This document shows positions 37,947 through 48,004 of a stretch of 64,000 nucleotides of DNA, in pieces. Below the pieces are notes generated by a model. It was given only the letters and a program-made list of their open reading frames with translations, did no database searches and had not been told where the DNA came from. Both the position numbers and the translations under genes were made by a program. Source of the stretch: Bacteroidota bacterium (GTDB taxonomy: Bacteria > Bacteroidota > Ignavibacteria > Ignavibacteriales > Melioribacteraceae); contig JAHJUE010000009.1 of NCBI GenBank assembly GCA_018829205.1, positions 124,001 to 188,000 on the forward strand, written 5' to 3'. Positions within the stretch are counted from its first letter, which is position 1. Every line of letters begins with the position of its first letter.

Positions 37947-38969
37947 ATGAAGTTAATTATGAAAAATCACACCAAAAAAACATATAGCATTTATTTTTAC
38001 CTCATTTATTTTTTCATTTTAAGTTCACAAATAAATGCCCAAAATTCCAATTGGGCGGTTTATGATACATCAAATTCTGGACTTCCCGACAATACTGTAT
38101 TTACCGTTGGCATTGATAAAAATCAAAATATTTGGGCCGGTACATGGAAAGGAGGAATAGCTTTTTTCGACCGTAATGAATGGAAGGTCTATAATAAAAA
38201 AAACTCGAAGCTGCCTATTGATTATGTTTATTCAATCTTAATTGTTGACGATACCAAATGGTTTGGTACATTCGGCGGCGGTGTCTTAAAACTTGAAGAC
38301 GATAACTGGCAGCTGTTTAACACAAATAACTCTGGATTACCGGGGAATACTATTTATTCTATTGCTGCGGAAGAAAATGGAAAAATTTGGTTTGGAACAT
38401 GGGAGGGAGGCACGGCCGGATTTGACGGTAAAAATTGGGAAGTTTACAGTTATAGAAAATCGAAACTGCCCGGTGCTAAGGTGCCTTCTTTAATTGTTGA
38501 TAAAGATAATTGGAAATGGTTTGGCACAACAGGCGGACTATGCAAATTTAGAGACAGCGTTTGGGTTAATGACGAAGAAATGAATTTTGAATCCAGCACA
38601 TTAAGTGTATACTCACTCGAGGTTTCAGCCAAAAATAGTATTTGGGTTGGACTCAAATTCGGCGGACTTGCCAATTACAATGGGAAGGAATGGCGGTATT
38701 ATACATCAAAAAATTCCGGGCTCCCTTCAGATAAGGTTTATGGAATTGCAGTTGAAAACGAAAATAAAATATGGATTGCTACAAACAGTCAAGGGTTGGC
38801 GAAATTTGAAGATGGTATTTGGACAGTTTACAATTCAAAAAATTCAGGCCTGCCTCACGATTACCTATATTCGGTCACAATTGACAAATTCAACAATAAA
38901 TGGATAGGCACGCTTTTAGGCGGACTAGCGGTTTTTAATGAAACCGGACTAGTTGAAATTAATAAATAA
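37947..38969 (+). CDS. Exported seven-repeat propeller protein (Reg_prop-like)
   Basis: A 340-residue protein with a signal peptide (to about residue 32, INAQ) and nothing else but seven propeller repeats. Each has NSGLP-like, VYSI-like and W(F/I/V)GT-like elements; repeat 5 is degenerate (ESSTLSVYSL). This is the ligand propeller normally found in front of histidine kinases of the hybrid two-component type. Here it is free-standing, with no kinase, membrane helix or type IX domain. A second ATG four codons in (MKNHTKK) may be the start. Binding function is inferred. Confidence 0.8.
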   Translation: MKLIMKNHTKKTYSIYFYLIYFFILSSQINAQNSNWAVYDTSNSGLPDNTVFTVGIDKNQNIWAGTWKGGIAFFDRNEWKVYNKKNSKLPIDYVYSILIVDDTKWFGTFGGGVLKLEDDNWQLFNTNNSGLPGNTIYSIAAEENGKIWFGTWEGGTAGFDGKNWEVYSYRKSKLPGAKVPSLIVDKDNWKWFGTTGGLCKFRDSVWVNDEEMNFESSTLSVYSLEVSAKNSIWVGLKFGGLANYNGKEWRYYTSKNSGLPSDKVYGIAVENENKIWIATNSQGLAKFEDGIWTVYNSKNSGLPHDYLYSVTIDKFNNKWIGTLLGGLAVFNETGLVEINK

Positions 38970-39026
38970 TTTCTGTCCGGTTATTGTTACACCCGCGTTA
39001 TATTAATTTTATGATTATTTAAAAAA

Positions 39027-40556
39027 TCAATTTAAATACAAGTTTGAATCAGGTCCTAAATTAAACCCAATTAATAACCAAATAATTAATAAAACGGTCC
39101 AAATAACAAAGAATACAATTGAATATGGGATCATTGTTGCTATTACCGTTCCTATACCTGCTTTACTGTCATATTTTTGAATGAACGCTACAATTAAGGC
39201 AAAGTATGACATCATCGGCGATATAATATTAGTAACGCTGTCTCCGATTCTGTATGCACCTTGAATTAATTCCGGGGCGTAACCCAGCAGCATAAACATT
39301 GGAATAAATACCGGAGCCATAATAGCCCACTTTGCCGATGCGCTTCCCATAAACATATTAATAAAGGCCGAAAGAAAAATGAATGTTATCATTAAAGGTA
39401 TTGGCCCAAGTCCGCTTGCTTTTAATAATGTTGCGGCTTCGATAGCGAAAATTAATCCCAGATTTGTCCATTTAAAATAAGCGACGAACTGAGCGGCGAA
39501 AAAAGTAAGCACTATATAAATGCCGAGTGTTTCCATTGCTTTGCCCATGCCTTTCATTACATCCGAATCATTTTTATATGTGCTCGCCCCTATTCCGTAA
39601 GCGATTCCTGAAACCGCCGCTCCCAAAAAAATAAACGCTACAATACCGCTCATAAATGGAGAGCGCAGCAAATCAAAAGTTTCCGGATCTCTTAAAAAAC
39701 CCTGCGCGGGAACTGTGCCCCATAACAAAAAAGCTGAAAATAATAGTGCTGCAAATCCCGCAAATTTTAATCCTCTTTTTTCATCCGGTGTCAATTTTCT
39801 CAGCTGTTCAGGCTTCTCATCGCCATTGTATTCTCCAAGCCTTGGAGAAACAATTTTTTCGGTAACCCATGTTCCTCCAATTGAAATAAAAAAAGTTGAA
39901 ACAAACATGAAGTAATAATTAGCGGCGGGATTAACAATGTATTTTATGTCGATTATACGTGCGGCTTCTTCGGAAAGTCCCGCAAGCAGCGGATCAATTG
40001 TGCCTAATAAAAGATTTGCGCTGTAGCCTCCTGAAACTCCGGCAAATGCCGCGGCCATACCAGCTATAGGATGTCTTCCAATTGCCAGAAAAATAATCGC
40101 GCCAAGCGGAATTAATAAAACATACCCGACTTCGCTGGCCGTATTAGATAATATACCCGAGAATACAATTACAAAGGTAATTAGTTTTCGCGGAGCTGAA
40201 ATTACCATTAGTCTCAAAGTTGTGCCGATCAATCCGCTGCTTTCGGCAATGCCTATGCCAAGCATTGATACAAGTACTGTACCCAGCGGCGCAAAGCTTG
40301 TAAAATTATGAACCATTTCCGTTATTATTAAATGAAGACCTTTTACCGAAAGCAGATTTACCGGACTAATTAATTCATTTGTTCTTGGATGCTGAACCTG
40401 CAAATCAAATAAACTGGTTATCCATGAAACAATAATTACAAGAAAAGCAAAAAGCGCAAAAAGTGTGGCGGGATGAGGTAATTTATTCCCGACATTCTCT
40501 ATAAAAGAAAGAAATCTAGTAAAAAGTTTTTTATCACTATTAGCGGATTTATTCAT
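39027..40556 (-). CDS. AbgT-family transporter
   Basis: A 509-residue inner-membrane protein of the AbgT family, known for p-aminobenzoyl-glutamate import and, in some members, sulphonamide export. About ten to twelve hydrophobic segments are visible. Family-type strings are [15 protein letters not shown] near residue 20, [20 protein letters not shown], and [26 protein letters not shown]. It is convergent with the propeller gene and divergent from the MltF-like gene, so it is monocistronic. Direction and substrate of transport cannot be decided. Confidence 0.92.
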   Translation of the reverse strand: MNKSANSDKKLFTRFLSFIENVGNKLPHPATLFALFAFLVIIVSWITSLFDLQVQHPRTNELISPVNLLSVKGLHLIITEMVHNFTSFAPLGTVLVSMLGIGIAESSGLIGTTLRLMVISAPRKLITFVIVFSGILSNTASEVGYVLLIPLGAIIFLAIGRHPIAGMAAAFAGVSGGYSANLLLGTIDPLLAGLSEEAARIIDIKYIVNPAANYYFMFVSTFFISIGGTWVTEKIVSPRLGEYNGDEKPEQLRKLTPDEKRGLKFAGFAALLFSAFLLWGTVPAQGFLRDPETFDLLRSPFMSGIVAFIFLGAAVSGIAYGIGASTYKNDSDVMKGMGKAMETLGIYIVLTFFAAQFVAYFKWTNLGLIFAIEAATLLKASGLGPIPLMITFIFLSAFINMFMGSASAKWAIMAPVFIPMFMLLGYAPELIQGAYRIGDSVTNIISPMMSYFALIVAFIQKYDSKAGIGTVIATMIPYSIVFFVIWTVLLIIWLLIGFNLGPDSNLYLN

Positions 40557-40806
40557 AAAGAAAATTCCTATTTTATACTTAATAAACGACGTAGTATCTC
40601 ATTAAAATCCGCTTAATTTTATTGGCCGGATTTTACCTGATTAAATTTTTTTTAGGGATTTTGAAATGACTATTTCAAATAAATATTTACTTAATTTATC
40701 ATTTCAATATGATAAATCCAAACCGTTTGCTGACTAATCGATTCTTGTTAATTCGGTTGAAAATATGTAGCTTAAACAAAAAATTGCATGAATTAAAAAA
40801 AAAATT

Positions 40807-42249
40807 ATGACAAAAAGAATATTAAATAGATCAACATTACGCGGCTTATGCGTTTCTCTTTTAATTCTTTTTGTATTTCTTGTTTTTACTTCGTGCGAAA
40901 ATACAAATAGTAAAAAGACCAATTCGGACTTAGTTTCAATTTTAAAGAAGGGGAAACTTGTCGCTCTAACCGGTTTTAACGCATACAGCTATTTTATTTA
41001 CCGCGGTCAGCCAATGGGGTTTGAATATGAATTGGTAAAAAAACTTGCCGATGATCTGGGTGTAACCTTAGAGATTGTTGTTGTTAAAAATATTAATAAA
41101 ATGTTTGAGATGCTTAACAACGGCGAAGGAGATTTAATAGCATTTAATTTAACCGTTACAAAAAGCCGAGCCGAAAAAGTTTTATTTACCAATTATCATC
41201 ATACCACACAGCAGGTTTTAGTTCAAAGAAGACCCGATAACTGGCGGATGATGAGAATTCATGAAATAGAAAATCAATTGATAAGAAATCCGGTTGATCT
41301 GGAAAATAAAATTGTTTATGTAAGAAAGGGCTCGTCTTATCATTCAAGAATGATAAATCTTTCGGAAGAAATCGGCGGCGACATAAATATAATTGAAGCC
41401 GATCCTGAACTTACAACCGAAGATTTGATTAAAATGGTTTCAGAAGGAAAAATAGACTACACAATTTCAGACGAAAATATTGCTCTTCTAAATCAAGCTT
41501 ACTATTCAAACATTGATATTGAAACACAGGTTTCGCTTCCTCAGAAAGTTGCATGGGCGGTAAGAAAAAACTCTCTAGCGCTTTTTAATACGGTGAACAA
41601 ATGGTTGGAGGAAATGAAAAACAAAACTGAATATTATATAATTTTTAATAAATATTATAGAAACCGAACGGCTTTCAGAAAAAGATTAAACAGCGATTAT
41701 TTCTCATTAACAGGAGGAAAACTTTCTGAATACGACGACCTTATAAAAAACCATTCTAATAATTTAAACTGGGACTGGAGAGTTCTTGCATCATTAATTT
41801 ATCAGGAATCCCAATTTAAAGCCGGGGCTAAATCCTGGGCCGGAGCGGTTGGATTAATGCAATTAATGCCGATCACTATCGAACAATTTGAAGTTAAAAA
41901 TCCCGAAGATCCGAAAGAAAATTTGGAAGCGGGAATAAGATATTTAACCTGGCTGGATGAATTATGGAAAGAATATATTATAGATAAAGATGAAAGGTTT
42001 AAATTCGTAATTGCTTCATACAACATAGGTTACGGACATATAATTGACGCTAGGAACCTGGCCGAAAAATACGGAGCTGATCCGAATTTATGGTCCGATA
42101 ATGTTGAAACATACCTATTATTAAAATCGCAGCAGAAATATTATAACGATGAAGTAGTAAAAAACGGATATTGCCGCGGTACCGAAACAATAAATTATGT
42201 AAAAGAAATACTGGACAGATATTATTTATACAAACAATTAATTTTGTAA
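40807..42249 (+). CDS. mltF: MltF-like lipoprotein lytic transglycosylase with solute-binding domain
   Basis: Cleaves peptidoglycan glycan strands to 1,6-anhydro ends. An N-terminal lipoprotein signal ends in FTSC (Cys30). Residues about 40-280 form an SBP_bac_3-like domain (VALTGFNAYSYFIYRGQPMGFEYE), a regulatory sensor for muropeptides in MltF. Residues about 310-450 form the SLT catalytic domain with Glu334 in IYQESQF and GAVGLMQLMP. The 480-residue length fits the family. It stands alone, divergent from the AbgT gene. Confidence 0.9.
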   Translation: MTKRILNRSTLRGLCVSLLILFVFLVFTSCENTNSKKTNSDLVSILKKGKLVALTGFNAYSYFIYRGQPMGFEYELVKKLADDLGVTLEIVVVKNINKMFEMLNNGEGDLIAFNLTVTKSRAEKVLFTNYHHTTQQVLVQRRPDNWRMMRIHEIENQLIRNPVDLENKIVYVRKGSSYHSRMINLSEEIGGDINIIEADPELTTEDLIKMVSEGKIDYTISDENIALLNQAYYSNIDIETQVSLPQKVAWAVRKNSLALFNTVNKWLEEMKNKTEYYIIFNKYYRNRTAFRKRLNSDYFSLTGGKLSEYDDLIKNHSNNLNWDWRVLASLIYQESQFKAGAKSWAGAVGLMQLMPITIEQFEVKNPEDPKENLEAGIRYLTWLDELWKEYIIDKDERFKFVIASYNIGYGHIIDARNLAEKYGADPNLWSDNVETYLLLKSQQKYYNDEVVKNGYCRGTETINYVKEILDRYYLYKQLIL

Positions 42250-42410
42250 AAATATTTATTTAACCGGACATACCTGTTGATTTTTAATCTAAATCCCCGT
42301 TAAGTTTACTAATGCAATTAAATTTTAATTTCAGCTCTATCAAGTAGGGAAATTATTTCCTTTTGTTTAGAGTATATAATCGTTCTGAATTAATTTCCGG
42401 AAAACTTGAT

Positions 42411-43754
42411 ATGAAAAATGTACTTATACTCGGCGCCGGTCAAAGCGCGCCTCACTTAATCTCTTACATGCTTAAAAATGCCGAAGAACATAATTGGTTT
42501 GTTACAGTATGCGATATGAATTTAGAATTGGCTCAGAAAAGAATTCAAAATCACCCCAAAGGGAAAGCATTATTTCTTGACGCGACTGATGAAGATGTTA
42601 GGAATTCATTAATTGAAAAATCCGATATCGTTATTAATTTTCTCGCGCCGATGTTTCAATATCCGATTGTATTGGAGTGCTTAAAATACGGCAAACATTT
42701 TGTTTCGGCTTCTTATGAAGATCCAAAAGTTGCAGCGCTTAACAATGAAATTAAGGCAAAAGGAATTTTAGTTTTAAATGAAATGGGACTTGATCCGGGA
42801 ATTGATCATATGTCGGCCGTTAAATTAATTAATGAAATTAAAAGCAGCGGCGGTAAAATAAAAAGTTTTATTTCATACGGCAGCGCATTGCCGGCGCCGG
42901 AAGTAAAATCAAATCCGCTTGACTACTGTATGACATGGAATCCGCGAAACGTAGCTTTGGCCGGACAAGCCGGGGCGCATTATTTGCAAAACGCAAAACA
43001 TAAAATATTGTCATATAACCAAGTGTTTGAAAGAACCTGGCAATATGAAGTTCAGGGGCTCGGAACTTTGGAAGCATATCCAAACCGCGATTCGGTAGTT
43101 TATAAAGAAATATTTGAAATACCAGAAGCGGATACAATGATACGCGCGACTTTAAGAAATCCGGGCTGGTGCGGAACGTGGAATCAAATAGTAAAACTCG
43201 GAATGGCTAATGAGTCGATGAGAGTTACAAATCTTGCCGAAAAAACATATGCGGAATTTACCGAAATGTTTTTACCTAATAATTTAAAAGGAAAAACAGT
43301 TGCCGAACGCACGTCCGATTTTTTAGGAATTGAAGAAACATCAAAAGAAATGGAAAATCTAAAATACTTCGGGATTTTCTCTGAAGAAAAAATAGGCGGC
43401 AGCCCTAAATGCGCGAACGATGTTTTAACTCAAATATTAATAAATAAACTTCCTCTTCCTAAAGGTGCGCGGGATATGGTTATCCTGGCGCATGAAATTG
43501 TCTGTGAATATCCAGCAAAAAATAAAAAAGAAAAAATTACTTCAACCTATGTTGATTACGGCGATGATGAAATTTATACCGCCATTTCAAAAACTGTCGG
43601 TCTTCCCGCTGCTATAGGCGCAAAACTAATTCTAACAGGCGAACTTAATATAAACGGAACATATATTCCAACACATCCGGTGATTTATACAAAGGTACTT
43701 GAAGAATTAAAAACTGTCGGGATTAAATTTATAGAAAAGAAAGAAGAATTGTAA
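42411..43754 (+). CDS. Saccharopine dehydrogenase family enzyme (glutamate-forming type)
   Basis: NAD(P)-dependent oxidoreductase of 447 residues, resembling the Lys9/AASS C-terminal saccharopine dehydrogenase. The Rossmann motif ILGAGQSAPHLI opens the protein, then ASYEDP, NEMGLDPGIDHMSA and GNP/RNPGWCGTWN-type segments. It could act in lysine breakdown or a related route. The frame continues 16 codons upstream to a TTG, but the ATG at 42411 with GGAAAA upstream gives the correct Rossmann start. It is followed by a strong hairpin. A decayed second copy of its 3' end lies at 50523-50636. Confidence 0.85.
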   Translation: MKNVLILGAGQSAPHLISYMLKNAEEHNWFVTVCDMNLELAQKRIQNHPKGKALFLDATDEDVRNSLIEKSDIVINFLAPMFQYPIVLECLKYGKHFVSASYEDPKVAALNNEIKAKGILVLNEMGLDPGIDHMSAVKLINEIKSSGGKIKSFISYGSALPAPEVKSNPLDYCMTWNPRNVALAGQAGAHYLQNAKHKILSYNQVFERTWQYEVQGLGTLEAYPNRDSVVYKEIFEIPEADTMIRATLRNPGWCGTWNQIVKLGMANESMRVTNLAEKTYAEFTEMFLPNNLKGKTVAERTSDFLGIEETSKEMENLKYFGIFSEEKIGGSPKCANDVLTQILINKLPLPKGARDMVILAHEIVCEYPAKNKKEKITSTYVDYGDDEIYTAISKTVGLPAAIGAKLILTGELNINGTYIPTHPVIYTKVLEELKTVGIKFIEKKEEL

Positions 43755-43759
43755 AAATT

Positions 43760-43790
43760 AGTAGTGGTCGCAAATTTTGCGACCACTACT
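43760..43790. terminator. Bidirectional terminator between convergent genes
   Basis: AGTAGTGGTCGCAAA (43760-43774) and TTTGCGACCACTACT (43776-43790) are a perfect 15-bp inverted repeat around one base. It sits between the stop of the saccharopine dehydrogenase gene (43754) and that of the C25 peptidase gene (43800). Confidence 0.88.
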
Positions 43791-43799
43791 TTCATATTC

Positions 43800-46700
43800 T
43801 CACTTCAATAAAATCATCTTTTTACTTTGCACAAAACTTTCGGTCTTGCCTTCTAACGAAACCGCTTCCATTCTGTATATATAAGTTCCGCTTGATACTT
43901 TTAATCCGCTCTCATTAGTCCCGTTCCATTCTACATTATGGTAACCGGATGATTGTGAACTCATTTCAAATGTTTTTATCTCGCGTCCCATTATGTCATA
44001 AATACTTATTTTTACATTTGAGTTTAACGGAACTGAATAATTTATAATTGTTGTTGGGTTGAATGGGTTCGGGTAGTTGCCAATCAATTGAAATTCTTCA
44101 GGAATTAAATCTGAGATTGAATTTTCTGCTTCTTTTTTAAATGTTATTTTATTTTCCGCACCAATAAGAGCCAATGCTATTTTTACTTCCTTATCGTTTT
44201 TATATTTTTCACTGATTAATGATAAAGCTTTAGTTGCTTCTTTATAATCTCCTTTTTTATAGTTCCAAAAAAACTTTGTCATTAAGCCGTTCTTTTCGTG
44301 GTCGGTATTATTATAATCCGTTATAAGTTCATTTATTACTTCATTCAGTTTCTCTTCTTTATTATCTGTTGCATACAATCCGGCAAGTACTTCTAAAAGC
44401 TCTGCTCTGTTAGTATTATTTTTGTTTGACTTCTTTGCTTCAAGAAAATTTAAAACTGTTTTGTCTGATGAATCATAATATAGTTGCGCCAACTCAGAAT
44501 ATACAATCCCTATTCCTTCAGCGCTTTCAAAACCGTTCAATATTATTGCTAACTGTTCAAATGTTTTTGTAGTCTCTTTTTTATGGCGGAATTTTTTTAC
44601 CGACAATAAATAATTCAAATACTCTGTTCCGCCATTGGCTTTAGACAAATATCCGTCATAATAAAAATAGCAGCCGCTTCCTGTATAAGTTTTAGTAGGA
44701 GGATTAGGTGTCCAATAATTACGTCTCGCTTCTATCCCGCTATTGTTTGTTATATAAACATTAAAAAGATTATTTGAAAAAACATTATGTTCTCCGCCGC
44801 CTTCTTCTTCCCTCATGCCAGCACAGAATGATGTAGAATAATTTGCCTTAATTCCATAATTAGCACCGTGAATATTATTGTTACCGTAAGAACCATAGTT
44901 AATAACTTCATGAAAATGTACCTGGGAATAATAGTCAGCGTCAAACACTTTGTCTGCAGCACTTATATCATTTTCTATAAAATAAGCTGTGGAATGATAC
45001 ACGTATATTCCATCATCACCGCCTTGAATGTTATTGTTATTAAAAAAAACATTAGATGAATTAACAATTTGTACGCCATCGGTTGTAGAGGTTAAATTAT
45101 TTATTGTGCTGTTTGTGAACGTAGGGGCTGAGCCGGTAATATAAACTGCTCCTGTAGTTGAATTAACATTATTTATTGTGCAGCCGTTTATATTGCCCGA
45201 ACTTCCACTTTGAAATTTTATTCCCTCCCAAGTCTCACTAGTTGCTTGAGAAGTAAATGTAGCGCTTGATGCGTTAAGGGTTCCGTTTACCATAATTTTT
45301 TTCCCAGGTGAAAATCTTACCACAGCACCGGAACTAACTGTAAGCGTTTTTCCTGCAGCAACTGTTAAATCGCTTGTTATATCTACAGTTCCGGATAATG
45401 TAATATTGTCGGAAACAGTATAGCCTGATGGCCATAGATTTAACGCAGGATCGCCGTATAGATTATATTGTCGTCTAAAAAGCAACTGACGACCAGAATT
45501 ATCCAAATTAATTTTTGATTCCATTACCGCCTCACCCATAACAAGAGAAAGGCTTTTATGCTGGGCTTCCAAAATGTATTTATCAACTATACCAAATGAA
45601 TCTGAGTAACTATCGCGTGAAGAACCTAAATAACCTATAGCCCCGGCATTCGGCAAATTAACAACAGCCTCGCCTATACAATCAACACTTCCCATATCAT
45701 CAGGTGTTGTAGCATCTAATTTACCTGTTTCGCAAGCCGCGGCAATAATAAAAGGATATTTGCCAAAATTATTTAGATTAGACGCAATTTCGTTCACTTT
45801 AAAAATTCTGCGACCTTCGCCTTCGCCTGCGCCGAGGCAACCCGCGCCACCATGTCCTTCATATACAAATGTATGTTGTCCAGAATTTAATTTATTATAA
45901 AGCCATGCATTAATTTGAGTTGAACCGCAATAATTATTTGGGTTTGTATACTCTCCGTCATATTTAAAAACACACATTATTCCTTCCCATTCGCACCAGC
46001 TCCATGCAGTGTACCGGCTGTACCACATTTCATCAACTAAACTTCCTGCGGTTGAAACATCATTTACAGAATGATGGTTAAATGAGTACCTGCCCCAGGC
46101 TTGCGCAGTATCGGCAGCGTAACCTCGCCATGAATAACTAATATAGTTTGATGAAGGAACAACTCCAGCCATTGAAGTAAAGGCAGGATCGCTGGTATAT
46201 TTAAAGTATTCAGGTGAAAAAGACATAAAAGAAACATTGTTTTTCCAGCTGCCTGATGATGAATTTTCATAATATTTTATTTTGTTAACAATATTTGATA
46301 ATTCGGTTACGTTGCCTACAGAAAGCCTGCCGTACATTAAATCCAATAAATTATCTGTATCCCCGTCTGTGCATGCGTAATAATAATCGGAAGCTTTGTC
46401 AAATCCAAAGAACTCATTATAGGCGTTAGAAGAGGGAAGCATTACCGTTGTGTTATTAAAATTAGCGTCGCCTACAAGGCAGATATACCCTAAACTCCCG
46501 TCTCCGGTATGGTTGGCTGTGCCGTTTTGATATACATCTTTAATAAAGTCACGGATGCTAATATATTGTTCCGCTCTTGGTTTAAAATTATAAACATCAT
46601 CATCTACCTTGACTATAGCTACATCAAACCCGTTATAATCTCTGCGGTGTTCAGCAAGAGTTGTTAATGAACTGCTGTTAAAAAGGGTGGAATGGGTAAT

Positions 46701-47528
46701 AATAAGATAATCAACCGGCAGAGCGCTTGCGCCGACTAATTGGCTAAGATCAGTAACTCTCGTTACACTCCCCGATGTAACTTTAGATAAATTTTTACCA
46801 AGAGCTTTATTTACATCTTTTGTAGAAGCGCTTATTCCATTCAAGCTGTAATTTAAAGCAGTATGATTCATCATATTACGGAATATTCCAAGCTCCTTGT
46901 TTACTTCTGATGTTGGATTAACAAATGAAAGGCTTATATTAAAATCGGTATAAACTTCCAATTCTTTTTTGGCAGAATTAAATTGCACCGGATAAACAGC
47001 AACCCTCGCTATTTTTTGACCGCGCACATAACCTGTTTCAATTATCTCGCCGAATTTTCCCGGGAAACTAACGTCTTTTGTATAAACCGAAAAGTCTTCA
47101 TCATAAACTTCCTCATAAATATAACTGCCGTCCGCCGATTCTTTTTTTTCAAACCTTGGTGCGGGCAGAACATTATATCCTTTTAATTTTATTTTATTGG
47201 AAGGAGTAACTGAAATAGAAACATCATCGCAATCCGGTATTGCTATTACTTTGGTAATAAAGGGCAGTTGGGGCAAGCCTTCTTCACTAATTTTAACCGC
47301 GTCGGGAATTGAAAGACTGTTATAGGTTGTGTATTCTACTCTTTTCTCAGTTTTTTCCATACCGTTTACTTGAACTGTAAAAGAAACACCGCTGTTATTG
47401 GAAGATAATAGGTTAACAGCAGACTTTTCTTTACCCTTACCTGAAAAAGAGACCCACTTCTGCTGGGCAAAAACTTGTGTAGTTATTAAAACCACAAAAT
47501 ATATTGTGCATAAAATTTGGCGTAACAT
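43800..47528 (-). CDS. Secreted gingipain-like cysteine peptidase (C25) with beta-helix and type IX sorting domain
   Basis: A 1242-residue extracellular protease. After the signal peptide (about 1-21) comes a propeptide-like N-terminal region (to about 250), then the C25 domain with DYLIITH (273-279), the catalytic dyad His559 (YEGHGG) and Cys599 (AAACETG). Residues about 730-980 form a right-handed beta-helix (many NNNxI/GI turns such as FFNNNNIQGGDDGIYVYHS). A helical stretch precedes the type IX domain (NYPNPFNPTTII ... KKMILLK). The ATG has GGAG eight bases before it. The upstream gap carries mutually exclusive hairpins. Confidence 0.9.
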   Translation of the reverse strand: MLRQILCTIYFVVLITTQVFAQQKWVSFSGKGKEKSAVNLLSSNNSGVSFTVQVNGMEKTEKRVEYTTYNSLSIPDAVKISEEGLPQLPFITKVIAIPDCDDVSISVTPSNKIKLKGYNVLPAPRFEKKESADGSYIYEEVYDEDFSVYTKDVSFPGKFGEIIETGYVRGQKIARVAVYPVQFNSAKKELEVYTDFNISLSFVNPTSEVNKELGIFRNMMNHTALNYSLNGISASTKDVNKALGKNLSKVTSGSVTRVTDLSQLVGASALPVDYLIITHSTLFNSSSLTTLAEHRRDYNGFDVAIVKVDDDVYNFKPRAEQYISIRDFIKDVYQNGTANHTGDGSLGYICLVGDANFNNTTVMLPSSNAYNEFFGFDKASDYYYACTDGDTDNLLDLMYGRLSVGNVTELSNIVNKIKYYENSSSGSWKNNVSFMSFSPEYFKYTSDPAFTSMAGVVPSSNYISYSWRGYAADTAQAWGRYSFNHHSVNDVSTAGSLVDEMWYSRYTAWSWCEWEGIMCVFKYDGEYTNPNNYCGSTQINAWLYNKLNSGQHTFVYEGHGGAGCLGAGEGEGRRIFKVNEIASNLNNFGKYPFIIAAACETGKLDATTPDDMGSVDCIGEAVVNLPNAGAIGYLGSSRDSYSDSFGIVDKYILEAQHKSLSLVMGEAVMESKINLDNSGRQLLFRRQYNLYGDPALNLWPSGYTVSDNITLSGTVDITSDLTVAAGKTLTVSSGAVVRFSPGKKIMVNGTLNASSATFTSQATSETWEGIKFQSGSSGNINGCTINNVNSTTGAVYITGSAPTFTNSTINNLTSTTDGVQIVNSSNVFFNNNNIQGGDDGIYVYHSTAYFIENDISAADKVFDADYYSQVHFHEVINYGSYGNNNIHGANYGIKANYSTSFCAGMREEEGGGEHNVFSNNLFNVYITNNSGIEARRNYWTPNPPTKTYTGSGCYFYYDGYLSKANGGTEYLNYLLSVKKFRHKKETTKTFEQLAIILNGFESAEGIGIVYSELAQLYYDSSDKTVLNFLEAKKSNKNNTNRAELLEVLAGLYATDNKEEKLNEVINELITDYNNTDHEKNGLMTKFFWNYKKGDYKEATKALSLISEKYKNDKEVKIALALIGAENKITFKKEAENSISDLIPEEFQLIGNYPNPFNPTTIINYSVPLNSNVKISIYDIMGREIKTFEMSSQSSGYHNVEWNGTNESGLKVSSGTYIYRMEAVSLEGKTESFVQSKKMILLK

Positions 47529-47751
47529 TTTTTGTCTCCAAGTTAATTAACAAATTTTTGGGATTGTCCCAAAAGTAATTAATTGTCAATCTGAACCCTG
47601 TTTCATAAGGGCAAAGAGTCTATTTTTAATATGGAACCAAAAGATTCTTCGTCTCTCTGTTTTTTAGAATGATGATAAATTTACTTTTTGAATGACCATT
47701 TTTACTGTTTGACTTTTTGTTCTTGAGTTCATAAAATGGAATGCTCTGTTT

Positions 47752-47904
47752 ACCCGCCCAAGTCTGTTTTGCAAACATAGGCGGGTTAACCCCTTAATGT
47801 CTAAAAGGCATAAGAGAAAACAGGACATATTGCCCGCCGGAATCTTGAACCTGGACCGTTCCTTCCGGCGGGGTTTTATAAATTTTACTATGGCGGAACC
47901 CCGC
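47752..47904 (-). promoter_or_regulatory. Structured leader region with alternative hairpins upstream of the C25 gene
   Basis: The gap 47529-48004 holds three GC-rich inverted repeats in otherwise AT-rich sequence: ACCCGCC/GGCGGGT (47752-47758/47780-47786); CCCGCCGGAA/TTCCGGCGGG (47833-47842/47863-47872); and GCGGGGTT/AACCCCGC (47868-47875/47897-47904). The last two share bases 47868-47872 and cannot form together. The region lies upstream of the minus-strand C25 start, so it may be an attenuator-like leader. It may equally be a relic of a repeat element. Confidence 0.4.
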
Positions 47905-47949
47905 TTGTAAACAGCATTTGAATTTTCTCCATTCTAACACTTGAAATCT

Positions 47950-47982
47950 ATAAACCCAATTTCTTTAAGAAATTGGGTTTAT
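47950..47982 (-). terminator. Terminator of the YCF48-like propeller gene
   Basis: ATAAACCCAATTTCTT (47950-47965) and AAGAAATTGGGTTTAT (47967-47982) form a perfect 16-bp inverted repeat, 22 bases beyond the stop at 48005. On the minus strand T-rich bases follow the stem. Confidence 0.85.
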
Positions 47983-48004
47983 CTAAGTAATCACGTTTTT
48001 CCTC

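Noticed and set aside
42363-42410. Longer start of the saccharopine dehydrogenase gene
   Set aside because: The upstream codon is TTG and the extra 16 residues precede the Rossmann motif; ATG at 42411 fits the family.
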